Assembly (NCBI GenBank): GCA_029785825.1 | Contig: JAFLYY010000001.1 | Coordinates: forward strand, 837,374-901,373 | Direction: 5' to 3' | Length of the DNA: 64,000 bases | Source: Nitrososphaerota archaeon | GTDB lineage: Archaea > Thermoproteota > Nitrososphaeria > Nitrososphaerales > Gagatemarchaeaceae | Shown here: piece after piece, positions 1-8,165 of the stretch | How the letters are laid out: every line of letters begins with the position of its first letter | Numbering within the stretch: the stretch's first letter is position 1 | Position numbers and translations under genes: made by a program | The notes under the pieces: generated by a model | Told to the model about the DNA's origin: nothing | Seen by the model: the letters and a program-made list of their open reading frames with translations, nothing else | The model's database searches: none

Positions 1-1410
1 TCGCCGCTGGAGCCTGGGAACACCGCCACTGGAATGTGGACCCTGGGGCCAGGGGAGACTGTCGCCAACGTCACTGTCGACTACCGCTCCCTCACCTGCT
101 ACGACTCCACGGACCAGGTGTACGGGTGCATAATGGACGAGGTCTTCTACGTCCCTGCCGCCCAGCACATGCTCGCCGGCGCGCAGTGCCAGCAGGGGGT
201 CCCCAGGAACGACCCGGCGTACTGCAACCCCGAGCACCCGCCCCTCACTAAGGCGCTCGTCGCCGCGGGGATGGCGGTCTTCGGAGAGTACAACACGGTC
301 GGCTGGAGGGTGATGCCCGCCCTCCTGGGGTCGTTCAGCATCCCCCTCGTCTTCGGGATAGCGTGGAAGGTGTCCGAGAGCAAGAAGATAGCGGCGCTGT
401 CCGCCCTCCTGCTCGCCCTCGACGTCCTGTTCTTCTCCCAGTCGAGCGCCGCCCTCCTCGACATCCCGCCCCTCTTCTTCGAGCTCGCCGCGTTCTTCGT
501 GGTCGTCGCGGGGGTGAAGTGGTGGAAGTTCGACAGGTACTTCTTCGCGGGGGTCCTCATGGGGCTCGCCGGGCTGGCCAAGGAGACGGCGATCTTCCCC
601 CTGATGGGGCTCCTGACCTACATCCTCCTCTTCGGCGACGGGATCAGGCTGAGGAGGGTGTACTCGGTGCTGAAGGTGGCGCTGGTCGTTATAGTTGTGT
701 TCTCGGTCGGGCTCCAGGCCTACGACTCGGCCCTGGCGTCCCAGTCATACCAGCTCTTCTCCCAGCAGATAGCCTACCTCCTCTCCTACGGGGCGAGCCT
801 CACAGGAGGGTGCCCCTGGTCCTGCGGATGGACCAACACGGTCACCGGGGGGTACATCACCCCCTTCAACTGGGTCACCTACTACTCTCCCATCGGGTAC
901 TACCTGGTCTCCGTGACGGTCAACCCCGGCAACCTGCACTACGTGTCGGTGGGGTACTACGGGGTCACCAACCTGCTCGAGACCTGGACGATCTACGTCT
1001 GGGTCCCCCTCGCCGCGTACGCCCTCTACAGGCACCGCCGCAAGGAGAAGCAGCCCAGCCTCGACCAGTTCACAGCCGCGGAGGGGGCGGCCCCGCCCGC
1101 CGCTGAAGCGCCCCTCGCCGCGCAGGGGACCCCCGCAGACCTGAAATTCGCGGGGCTTGCCCTCACCATGTTCGCCTGGACGTTCCTGCCCTACATCGCG
1201 CTCTTCTTCGCAGGGAGGGTCACCTACCCCTTCTACATCATCGACGCGGTCCCGTTCATGGCGATGGGGACCGCCTACTGGCTGTCGAGGAAGTGGTTCC
1301 CGAAGTGGCTGGTGTGGGTGTACCTGGCGTTCGTCTTCGTCTTCTTCCTGGTGTACTTCCCGGACAAGGCGTTCCTCCCGGTCGGGCTGAGGGTGCTCCT
1401 CGGGCACTGA
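1..1410 (+). CDS. PMT-family (GT39-like) membrane mannosyltransferase, 5' partial
   Basis: The reading frame is open to the first base of the window, so the ATG at 34 is probably internal and the N-terminus is missing. The protein is multi-spanning. Just after the start of the visible part it shows the PMT first-loop signature: an acidic pair in MDEVFYVPAA, then EHPPLTKAL. Long hydrophobic segments follow, with a short charged, Ala/Pro-rich cytoplasmic loop (about bases 1030-1140) before the last membrane helices. Family knowledge: such enzymes move a sugar from a dolichyl-phosphate carrier to a protein or lipid outside the cell. The exact donor and acceptor cannot be read from the sequence. 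The next gene starts 78 bases downstream. Confidence 0.75.
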   Translation, partial: SPLEPGNTATGMWTLGPGETVANVTVDYRSLTCYDSTDQVYGCIMDEVFYVPAAQHMLAGAQCQQGVPRNDPAYCNPEHPPLTKALVAAGMAVFGEYNTVGWRVMPALLGSFSIPLVFGIAWKVSESKKIAALSALLLALDVLFFSQSSAALLDIPPLFFELAAFFVVVAGVKWWKFDRYFFAGVLMGLAGLAKETAIFPLMGLLTYILLFGDGIRLRRVYSVLKVALVVIVVFSVGLQAYDSALASQSYQLFSQQIAYLLSYGASLTGGCPWSCGWTNTVTGGYITPFNWVTYYSPIGYYLVSVTVNPGNLHYVSVGYYGVTNLLETWTIYVWVPLAAYALYRHRRKEKQPSLDQFTAAEGAAPPAAEAPLAAQGTPADLKFAGLALTMFAWTFLPYIALFFAGRVTYPFYIIDAVPFMAMGTAYWLSRKWFPKWLVWVYLAFVFVFFLVYFPDKAFLPVGLRVLLGH

Positions 1411-1488
1411 CCGGTCCCGGAGAGGCCCGCGGCCCAGGGTGCGGGACGGAGCAGGGGCCAGAGCGTCGGCGCCTGGCGCACGCTTAAA

Positions 1489-2910
1489 ATGAGAAGCGGG
1501 CCGGGACAGAGTGTGCCCGCGTTCGACCTGGTCGTCCGGAACGGCCTTGTGGTGAGGGCGAGCGGCCCCTTCGAGGCCGACGTGTACGTGTCCGACGGAA
1601 AGGTCGCCGCGGTCTCGAGGTCGGCCTCTGCGTCCAGGCAGGCAGGCAGGGCCGTGGACGCGAGGGGGGCGCTGGTCCTCCCCGGCCTGATAGACTCTCA
1701 CGTCCATTTCCGCGACCCGGGGATGACCCAGAAGGAAGACTTCGTGACCGGGAGCAGGGGGGCGGCGGCCGGGGGCGTCACCGCGGTCTTCGACATGCCG
1801 ACCACCCTCCCGGTGGTGACCGACGTCGCGAGGTTCCGGCAGAAGGCGGCGGCGCTGGAAGGGAGGTCATTCGTCGACTACGGCCTCTACGCGGCCGCGG
1901 GGCCGGGGAACCTCGGACAGCTGGGGCCGCTGGCCTCGGCCGGCGCTGTGGCGTTCAAGACCTACGCCGTCGCCCCTCCCCCCGAGCGGGAGGGGGAGTA
2001 CGAGGGCGCGTTCGTCAGGGACTCTGGGGAGCTGCTGCAGGTGATGGACGCGGTCTCGAAGACGGGGCTCGTCCACTGCCTCCACGCGGAGGACAACGGG
2101 GCGGTGCGCTTCCTCTCAGGCAAGATGAAAGGGGAAGGGAGGAGGGACCCGATGGCCCACTACGACTCGAGGCCGAACTTCACCGAGGTGGTCTCCGTCT
2201 ACGAGGCCGTGGCCTTCGCCGAGGCGACGGGGGCCAGGCTGCACGTGCTGCACATGAGCACCGGCGAGGCCGTGGCCGTGGTCGCGGGCGCGAAGAAAAG
2301 GGGGGCCGCGGTGACAGGTGAGACGTGCCCCCACTACCTCTGGTTCACGAAGGAGGCGCTCCTGAAGTTCGGGCCCTACGCGAAGTACAACCCTCCGCCG
2401 AGGACCAGGCGCGACGTCGACGCCCTGTGGAGGGGGATAAGGGAAGGGGTCGTCGACACTGTGGTCTCGGACCACGCGCCTCACTCGGAGGAGGAGAAGA
2501 AGGTGGGGTTCGAGGACATCCTGAGGGCTCCGGCCGGGACCCCGGGGGTCGAGCTGAGGCTCCCGTTCATGCTCACCAACGCGGAGCGCCGCGGCCTCTC
2601 CGTCGCCGACGTGGTGAGGACGACGTCGACGGCCGTCGCGCGCATCTTCGGCGTCGGGGGGGCGAAGGGGGACGTGAAGAAGGGGCTCGACGCGGACCTC
2701 GTCCTGGTCGACAGGAAGAAGGAGTGGACCGTGAAGGCCGAGGAGCTGCAGACCAAGGCCCGGAAGATGGTCCTCTTCGACGGGCTCAGGATGAAGGGGA
2801 GGGTCAGGGCCACCATCCTCAGGGGGGAGACCGTCTACGAGGACGGCGTCGGCTTCACGGGACCGGGCGGCTCCATGATGCGGGGGCCGAGGGCCCGGGG
2901 ACCGAGCTGA
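1489..2910 (+). CDS. Cyclic amidohydrolase: dihydroorotase or allantoinase
   Basis: A 473-residue dihydroorotase-superfamily enzyme that opens a cyclic amide ring. Metal ligands and substrate residues are visible: HVHFRDPG (H71, H73, R75), the lysine expected to be carboxylated in FKTYA (K157), HAE near 199, HMS, and SDHAPH near the C-terminal third. The arginine of HxHxR favours a carboxylated substrate such as dihydroorotate. However, the usual Asn of the dihydroorotase MPNT motif is Thr here (MPTT, 103-106). The convergent neighbours are the pyrB/pyrI operon, which supports PyrC. The purine-degrading genes 20 kb away leave allantoinase possible. Its 3' end overlaps the next gene on the other strand by 56 bases. 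Confidence 0.8.
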   Translation: MRSGPGQSVPAFDLVVRNGLVVRASGPFEADVYVSDGKVAAVSRSASASRQAGRAVDARGALVLPGLIDSHVHFRDPGMTQKEDFVTGSRGAAAGGVTAVFDMPTTLPVVTDVARFRQKAAALEGRSFVDYGLYAAAGPGNLGQLGPLASAGAVAFKTYAVAPPPEREGEYEGAFVRDSGELLQVMDAVSKTGLVHCLHAEDNGAVRFLSGKMKGEGRRDPMAHYDSRPNFTEVVSVYEAVAFAEATGARLHVLHMSTGEAVAVVAGAKKRGAAVTGETCPHYLWFTKEALLKFGPYAKYNPPPRTRRDVDALWRGIREGVVDTVVSDHAPHSEEEKKVGFEDILRAPAGTPGVELRLPFMLTNAERRGLSVADVVRTTSTAVARIFGVGGAKGDVKKGLDADLVLVDRKKEWTVKAEELQTKARKMVLFDGLRMKGRVRATILRGETVYEDGVGFTGPGGSMMRGPRARGPS

Positions 2911-4108
2911 CCTCGTTTTCGTAGAGGACGGCGCCCTTCTTGACGACGAACCTGGCGACCGTCCTGCGCCGCAGGCACTCCCTCGGCGTCTCCGCGTCCA
3001 GGACGTTGAAGTCGGCCCTCCCCCCCGGCGAGAGGCCGTACCCCTCGAGGCGCATCGTCCTGGCGGCGTTGTACGTGTCCATCCTCAGGACGGACGCGAA
3101 GTCTTCCGACGAGTTGAGCTGGCCCTCGTAGGCGAGCAGCCAGCCGTTGCGGAGCGGGTCGAAGTCGCCGAACGGGTTGTAGGGGTCGACCAGGTTGTCG
3201 AGGCCGTACGAGACGTTGACCCCCGCGCGGAGGAGCTCCTTGATCCTCGTCACCCCCCTCCCCAGGGGAGGCGCCTTCGTGAAACCGCTCACCATGGCCG
3301 TGCAGGGGTTCGTGACCACGTTCAGCCCCGCTCTCCTGATCAGCCCGATGGTCGCCGCGGCCCTGGCGTCGTCCATGTAGGCGAGGGAGATGAGGTGCGA
3401 AGCCGTCGCCCTCCCTCCGAGCCCCAGGGCGCCCACCCTCTCCGCGAAGCGCTCGACCGCGGCGGTGGCGGGATTGACGTCGCAGTGGCAGTCGACGTCG
3501 ACCCCCAGCTCCGACGACATCTTGGTGACGAGGTCGGTGTGGGCGTCCATGGACTCCTGCGACGTCTCTGTCTCCGGGATCCCTCCGAGGAGGTCGGCCC
3601 CCTCTTCCAGGGCCCGGGCAAGCAGCTCGGACACCCCGGGGGACCTCAGGATCCCCTCCTGGGGGAAGGCCACGACCTGAAGGTCGACGACCCCTTCGAA
3701 CTCCTTCTTCACCTTCGCGAGCGCCCTGACCCCCGTGAGCCCAGATGTGCCGTCGACGTCCACGTGGGTCCTCACGAAGGTCACCCCCCCGGCCACGGCG
3801 AGGCGGAGGGCCCGGCGCGCCCGGGCGGCTATGTCTTCGGCCGTGAACCCCTTCTTCGCCTCGCGTATCCTCTCCCTCGCCTCCTGGATGGTCTTGGACT
3901 CGGGCATCCGCTCGGCCAGGAACGCCTTGTCCAGGTGGACGTGCGGCTCGACGAAAGACGGGAGGACCAGGCAGCCGCCGGCGTCTATCTCCGTCTCCCC
4001 TCTCCCCGGCACCGAGGGCTTGACCGCGACTATGGCGCCCCCTTCGACCCCGATGTCGACCGTCCCTCCCCCGTCCGGGACGCGCGCGTTCCTGACGACC
4101 AGGTCCAT
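2855..4108 (-). CDS. CodA-like amidohydrolase (cytosine-deaminase family, altered active site)
   Basis: A 417-residue protein that follows the E. coli cytosine deaminase pattern throughout: HVHLDK (H56, H58), THVDVD (115-119), AFPQEGI (148-153), CHCD (207-210), ASHLISLA (H238) and GLDNLVDPYNPFG (D304). The catalytic glutamate that follows HCD in CodA is Val211 here, and the GHDD motif is GLDN, so ordinary cytosine deamination is doubtful. A related cyclic amine or amide is more likely. It starts 8 bases after pyrI and is the last gene of the minus-strand run CE4 hydrolase-pyrB-pyrI-this gene. Confidence 0.75.
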   Translation of the reverse strand: MDLVVRNARVPDGGGTVDIGVEGGAIVAVKPSVPGRGETEIDAGGCLVLPSFVEPHVHLDKAFLAERMPESKTIQEARERIREAKKGFTAEDIAARARRALRLAVAGGVTFVRTHVDVDGTSGLTGVRALAKVKKEFEGVVDLQVVAFPQEGILRSPGVSELLARALEEGADLLGGIPETETSQESMDAHTDLVTKMSSELGVDVDCHCDVNPATAAVERFAERVGALGLGGRATASHLISLAYMDDARAAATIGLIRRAGLNVVTNPCTAMVSGFTKAPPLGRGVTRIKELLRAGVNVSYGLDNLVDPYNPFGDFDPLRNGWLLAYEGQLNSSEDFASVLRMDTYNAARTMRLEGYGLSPGGRADFNVLDAETPRECLRRRTVARFVVKKGAVLYENEVSSVPGPSAPASWSRPVP

Positions 4109-4116
4109 GGCCGCGC

Positions 4117-4551
4117 TCAGGTCCCGGGGTGCTGGCCCAGAAGCTCGGCGGCCGCCCTTTCGCCGTCAGCGTACCGCTCGCAGTAGTTGCACTGGAGCAG
4201 CAGAGGCTTCGAGCTGACGACTCGGAACCCCGCCTTCACCGGCTCCCTGGGCTGGTTGGTGACGCAGTTGCCGTTGGCGCACTTCATGAACGCGGGGAGC
4301 GACTTCGGCGGCGCGGGCTTCACCTCCTTCTCCTTCCCCCGGCTCGCGGCGAAGACGCGCGCGTCTGGCAGGAGGAGGGCCAGCATGGAGAGCCTCGCGT
4401 CACCGGGCCCCTCCGCCTCGAGCCTCAGGACCGCGACCCCTCCCTCCTCGGCCGACGGCGCGGCCGTGGAAGGGCCGAGCAGCTTGAGCGCCTTCTGGGC
4501 GTCTGAGGCGGCGACGCGGACCGTGAAGCTCTGCCGCGCTCTTCCGGCCAT
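4117..4551 (-). CDS. pyrI: Aspartate carbamoyltransferase regulatory chain, divergent N-terminus
   Basis: 144 residues. The C-terminal zinc domain is clear: C91-x4-C96 and C121-x2-C124, with the CxNxNCxTN and CNYCE surroundings typical of PyrI. This domain binds the catalytic chains. The N-terminal allosteric domain is hardly recognisable: the usual nucleotide-binding stretch (NGTVIDHI) and the G-KD-VKIE segment are missing. CTP/ATP control may therefore be lost or changed, while the structural role remains. It starts one base after the pyrB stop, so the two are co-transcribed. Confidence 0.85.
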   Translation of the reverse strand: MAGRARQSFTVRVAASDAQKALKLLGPSTAAPSAEEGGVAVLRLEAEGPGDARLSMLALLLPDARVFAASRGKEKEVKPAPPKSLPAFMKCANGNCVTNQPREPVKAGFRVVSSKPLLLQCNYCERYADGERAAAELLGQHPGT

Positions 4552-4552
4552 C

Positions 4553-5500
4553 TCACTCCACCACCTCGGACAAGAGCGCCATCCTGACCGGGAGCCCGTT
4601 CGCCGCCTGCTGGAAGTACCGGGCGTGGCGGGTGGAGTCGATGTCGAGCGGGATGTCGTCGATCCTGGGGAGGTGGTGCATCACTATCATCTTGCCGCGG
4701 GCGCCCTCGAGCATCTTCCTCGTGATGAAGTAGCTCCCCTTGAGCCTCTCGTACTCCGCCGGGTCCGCGAACCTCTCCTTCTGCAGCCTGTTGACGTACA
4801 GGACGTCCAGCTCCCCCAGGACGTCGTCCACGCGCTCCAGCTGGGTGTACTTCACGCGGGCGCCGTCGAGCTGGTCCAGGACCTCCTTCCTCATCCTCAG
4901 CGCAGGGGGGCTCACGAGGAAGAGCTCGACGTTCTTGAACATGGTCAGCGCTATGGCCAGCGACATCGCGGACCTGGTCTGCCTGAGGTCGCCCAGAAGC
5001 GCCATCTTCACGCCGTCCACCCCTCCCACCTCCCTGCTGATGGTGTACAGGTCGGTGAGCGTCTGCGTCGGGTGGTGGTGTGAGCCGTCGCCGCCGTTGA
5101 GGACGGGGACGTCGGACACCTCGGCGGCGAGCTTCGCGGCCCCTTCTATCTTGTGCCTCAGGACTATCACGTTGGAGTAGCTCGACCCCATCCTGATGGT
5201 GTCCGCCAGGGACTCCCCCGTCACCACCCTGGCGCTGGACGGGTCGGCGAAGCCGACGGCGGACCCTCCCAGCCTGATCATGGCGGTCTCGAAGCTCAGC
5301 CTGGTCCGGGTGCTGGGCTCGAAGAACATGGTGCAGATGACGCGCCTCTTCAGGAGGTCGGTGCCTGTCTTCGTGAACCTCTTCATCCCGTCCGCGACCT
5401 GGAACACCCTTTCGATCTCGCCGCGAGAGAAGTCGGTGATGGCCACGAGGTCCCTCCCCTTCAAGCCTGTGCTCCTGGAACGAGAACCGCCCGCGGGCAA
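4553..5500 (-). CDS. pyrB: Aspartate carbamoyltransferase catalytic chain
   Basis: Joins carbamoyl phosphate to aspartate in the second step of pyrimidine synthesis. Signature elements are complete: FEPSTRTRLSFE (carbamoyl-phosphate loop), HPTQTL, GDLRQTRSAMS (with the arginine of the GDLKYGRT motif), NRLQKERF, and HHLPRIDDI, which replaces the usual HPLPR. The C-terminus YFQQAANGLPVR also fits. The upstream-most start is TTG at 5500. A second TTG at 5464 (MKGRDLVAITDFS) would match the normal family N-terminus better. It lies 28 bases after the CE4 hydrolase gene and just before pyrI. Confidence 0.92.
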   Translation of the reverse strand: MPAGGSRSRSTGLKGRDLVAITDFSRGEIERVFQVADGMKRFTKTGTDLLKRRVICTMFFEPSTRTRLSFETAMIRLGGSAVGFADPSSARVVTGESLADTIRMGSSYSNVIVLRHKIEGAAKLAAEVSDVPVLNGGDGSHHHPTQTLTDLYTISREVGGVDGVKMALLGDLRQTRSAMSLAIALTMFKNVELFLVSPPALRMRKEVLDQLDGARVKYTQLERVDDVLGELDVLYVNRLQKERFADPAEYERLKGSYFITRKMLEGARGKMIVMHHLPRIDDIPLDIDSTRHARYFQQAANGLPVRMALLSEVVE

Positions 5501-5528
5501 CCCCGTCCTCTCCGAACCTGGCCGCAGG

Positions 5529-6413
5529 TCAGTCCTTCCAGCAGTTCGCCAGATCGATCGCCCTGGCGAACCAGATGTCGGGCCTGGTCTGGATGTACTG
5601 CAGGGTCCGCTCGACCAGCATCAGGTGATGGGCCCTCCCGGTGCTCTCGGGGTGGAGGACGAACATGTAGAACCCGTCCTTCTCGTTGTCGTACATGTAG
5701 TCGAACTCCTCCTTCCAGTTCTCGAAGACGTTCGACGGCGCCTCCAGCCTCGGGTAGAACGAGTTGACCCCCAGGAAGTAGGCGAGGTCGTCCATTATCA
5801 GCTCGTTGACCGGGATGTTGAGCAGGTTGACCTCCTTTCCGAAGGTCGGCGGCTTGTCGAAGTGGTACACGTCCCCGTCCCTGACCTTCGAGGCGTGGAA
5901 GTCGTGCGGGCCCATGTGCTGCGAGATGTACTTGAACCCGTACTCGATCATCAGCTTGATGCTGACAGGGCTCAGCTCGTTGGCGGCGGGGATCTCGAAC
6001 GGCACCCGGTAGCCGTAGGGCCTTTCGCCCGTTGCCCTCTTTATCGCGTCTATCCCCTTCTCCCACATCTCCCTCTCCTGCTTCTCGTTCAGGGAGGCCG
6101 GGCACTCGTGGAAGTACCCGTGGTGGGCTATCTCATGCCCCTTCGCGTGCATCGACTTTATCAGGTCAGGGTAGGTGTCTGCGATGACCCCCGGGACGAA
6201 GAAGGTGGCCTTTATGCCGTACTTGTCGAGCAGGTTCAGGATCCTAGGCATGCCCGTGACGATGCCGAACTCCCCCCTCGAGAAGTTGATGGGCCCGTAG
6301 TTCCCCGAGCCCATGAGCCCCACCGCCCTCATCCGGAGCATTATGGACCAGGCGTCCATGTCGAAAGAAACGCAGACGGCCGCCTTCTTGCCCTTCGGAA
6401 GTACCAGCGACAT
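5529..6413 (-). CDS. CE4-type (polysaccharide deacetylase-fold) hydrolase, possible cyclic imidase
   Basis: 294 residues with the NodB/CE4 fold motifs: FDMDAW (first metal aspartate), HEIAHHGYFHE (metal histidines) and YRVPF. There is no signal peptide or membrane helix, so it is cytosolic. A role in wall polysaccharide trimming is therefore unlikely. The spacing and lack of export resemble the PuuE/cyclic-imide-hydrolase branch, which opens allantoin or cyclic imides. It is the first gene of the operon that continues with pyrB and pyrI, which supports a nucleobase or cyclic-amide substrate. A TATA-like TTTTTATA lies about 30 bases before the ATG. The substrate is inferred, not shown. Confidence 0.75.
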   Translation of the reverse strand: MSLVLPKGKKAAVCVSFDMDAWSIMLRMRAVGLMGSGNYGPINFSRGEFGIVTGMPRILNLLDKYGIKATFFVPGVIADTYPDLIKSMHAKGHEIAHHGYFHECPASLNEKQEREMWEKGIDAIKRATGERPYGYRVPFEIPAANELSPVSIKLMIEYGFKYISQHMGPHDFHASKVRDGDVYHFDKPPTFGKEVNLLNIPVNELIMDDLAYFLGVNSFYPRLEAPSNVFENWKEEFDYMYDNEKDGFYMFVLHPESTGRAHHLMLVERTLQYIQTRPDIWFARAIDLANCWKD

Positions 6414-6440
6414 CGCGGGTGAGCGATGGTGACGGAGGAC

Positions 6441-6450
6441 GGTATAAAAA
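6441..6450 (-). promoter_or_regulatory. TATA box of the CE4-pyrB-pyrI operon
   Basis: On the minus strand this reads TTTTTATACC, about 30 bases before the ATG at 6413. This is the archaeal TATA distance for a nearly leaderless transcript. It lies between the stop of the upstream peptidase-like gene and the operon start. Confidence 0.5.
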
Positions 6451-6486
6451 TCTGCGTCGGCTCCGCTTTGCTCCGGGGCTGGACCG

Positions 6487-7104
6487 CTAGGTCCCCACGC
6501 CGGCCGTCGCCCTCTTGCAGGCCCCTATCGAAGCCCGGACGGCCCGCGCCTCGTCCTCGAGGCTCATGCTGGGTCCGCCCGCGCCGAACATCCCCGGGAG
6601 CGGAGGGAGGTGGAGCTGCCCCACCAGACACCCTCCCCCCCTGACGGAGGTCCAGTGGAGGAGCGAGTACAGCGCGGCGTTCCTCACGTGGGTCCCCGCC
6701 TCATAGGAGGGGAAGGCGGGGATGCCTGCCTCCCTGATGGCCGCGACCACGTCGTCTGCGGGAAGGGTCGAGGGGTAGGCGAGCGGGCCCCCGGGGACGA
6801 CCGGAGCCCCCGAGGGGGCGTGCCCCGCGTGGTCAGGCGTCACCCTGTCCCCGACGAAGGAGCTCATGACGTTCACCGCTATCTTTTCGACCTTGACCCA
6901 GCCGGGGAGGTCCCACGCCAGCGAGATGGCCACGTCAGGGCGCCACTTCAGCAGCGCGCCGTCGACCTGCGTAGAGATCGTCGGGAAGTCCTCGACCAGC
7001 TCGGCCCCGACGGCTTCGCCTGTCCTTTCGAACTCTGACACCAGCTCCATCGACGGGCTCCTTCTGCCAGGGACGGGCCTGAAACCGGTCAGGAGGACGC
7101 GCAC
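6487..7104 (-). CDS. Pyroglutamyl-peptidase homologue lacking the catalytic cysteine
   Basis: 205 residues with the overall C15 peptidase pattern: N-terminal RVLLTGF, the catalytic-region glutamate in KVEKIAVN (E73), and the histidine in QLHLPP (H165). In the AGT-CN motif the nucleophile cysteine is Arg141 (AGTHVRN). The paralogue at 10887 keeps Cys145 at the same place. Peptidase activity by the known mechanism is therefore not expected; binding of a pyroglutamate-like ligand or a regulatory role is possible. The GTG start at 7104 was chosen because a TATA box (TTCTTATAG, 7131-7138) lies 27-34 bases upstream and the residues after it match the paralogue's N-terminus. A longer start at 7266 would overlap the divergent gene. 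Confidence 0.75.
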   Translation of the reverse strand: MRVLLTGFRPVPGRRSPSMELVSEFERTGEAVGAELVEDFPTISTQVDGALLKWRPDVAISLAWDLPGWVKVEKIAVNVMSSFVGDRVTPDHAGHAPSGAPVVPGGPLAYPSTLPADDVVAAIREAGIPAFPSYEAGTHVRNAALYSLLHWTSVRGGGCLVGQLHLPPLPGMFGAGGPSMSLEDEARAVRASIGACKRATAGVGT

Positions 7105-7130
7105 GGGAAGGCCAGAAGGGGAGCCGCGGC

Positions 7131-7138
7131 TATAAGAA
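7131..7138 (-). promoter_or_regulatory. TATA box fixing the GTG start at 7104
   Basis: Minus-strand TTCTTATA, 27-34 bases before GTG 7104. It supports a leaderless mRNA and excludes the longer open frame to 7266. Confidence 0.5.
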
Positions 7139-7207
7139 TTCGGAACGCGCCGTCCGCCGGGGGCCCGGTTCAGCTTAATATTCCGTCGGGCCGCTGCCGG
7201 CGGCGGC

Positions 7208-8161
7208 GTGGCGACTTCGCGGATATTCTTCATCACAGACGTCCACGGCTCGACGCGATGCTTCAAGAAGTTCCTGAACTCGGCGAAGTTCTACAAGGCG
7301 AACGTGCTCGTCCTCGGCGGCGACATCACAGGGAAGGCGCTCATCCCCCTGGTGGACCAGGAGGACGGGACGTTCAGGTGCTCCTTCGAAGGGGAGGAGC
7401 TCCGGCTGAAGAGCAAGGGCGAGGCCGAGAGCCTGGCGGCCAGGGCCGCCGACTCGGGGCTCTACGCCCAGGCGATGAGCAGGAAGGAGGTGGGCGAGCT
7501 GTCTGCGGACCCGAAGGAGGTCACGCGCGTCTTCAACGAGGCGATGGTGGGGAGGGTCAGGGAGTGGGTCGCCCTCGCCGAGGAGAGGCTCGGGAAGAGC
7601 GGGGTGAAGTGCTACATATCTCCGGGGAACGACGACATCTTCGCCATAGACGGGGTGCTGAGCTCGTCCCCCTACGTGGTCAACCCGGAAGAGAGGGTAG
7701 TCGACCTGGACGGAGGGCACGAGATGATCACCCTCGGCTACACCAACCGGACCCCATGGAAGAGCCCGAGGGAGGTGGACGAGGACGAGCTGGGAGAGAA
7801 GGTGGAGAGGATGGCGTCACAGGTCAAGGACATGAAGTCTGCGATCTTCAACGTCCACGTCCCGCCCAAAGACACCCTCCTCGACAAGGCCCCGATGGTG
7901 GACGAGAACCTGAAGGTGGTGGTCAAGGCCAACCAGGTGCAGATGACCTCCGCCGGGAGCTCCGCCGTCAGGAAGGCCATAGAGTCGCATCAGCCTCTGC
8001 TGGGGATCCACGGCCACATCCACGAATCCAAGGGGATGGTCAGGATCGGAAGGACGCTCTGCGCCAACCCCGGGAGCGAGTATGGGGAAGGGGTCCTGAG
8101 GGGGTTCTTGGCCCAGGTCACCGACGACCGGATAGACTCGTATATGCTGACCGCCGGGTAG
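7208..8161 (+). CDS. Calcineurin-like metallophosphoesterase
   Basis: 317 residues with all five blocks of the metallophosphoesterase fold: ITDVHG (residues 9-14), LGGDITG, GNDD, FNVHVPP and GIHGHIHES. It is cytosolic. The middle part (about residues 60-135) is a long charged insertion not needed for catalysis. The substrate cannot be read; archaeal relatives are mostly uncharacterised phosphodiesterases. The GTG start has a TATA box (CTTAATATT, 7174-7182) 26-34 bases upstream. The gene is divergent from the peptidase homologue and converges on the permease gene, 4 bases apart. Confidence 0.85.
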   Translation: MATSRIFFITDVHGSTRCFKKFLNSAKFYKANVLVLGGDITGKALIPLVDQEDGTFRCSFEGEELRLKSKGEAESLAARAADSGLYAQAMSRKEVGELSADPKEVTRVFNEAMVGRVREWVALAEERLGKSGVKCYISPGNDDIFAIDGVLSSSPYVVNPEERVVDLDGGHEMITLGYTNRTPWKSPREVDEDELGEKVERMASQVKDMKSAIFNVHVPPKDTLLDKAPMVDENLKVVVKANQVQMTSAGSSAVRKAIESHQPLLGIHGHIHESKGMVRIGRTLCANPGSEYGEGVLRGFLAQVTDDRIDSYMLTAG

Positions 8162-8165
8162 AAGC

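Noticed and set aside
2855-2910. 56-base convergent overlap as a sign of a misassembled join
   Set aside because: Both genes have complete C-termini of normal length; short convergent overlaps also occur elsewhere here (57729-57784).
5196-6422. 408-codon plus-strand open frame
   Set aside because: Antisense to pyrB and the CE4 hydrolase gene; Val/Glu/Arg-biased with no recognisable domain.
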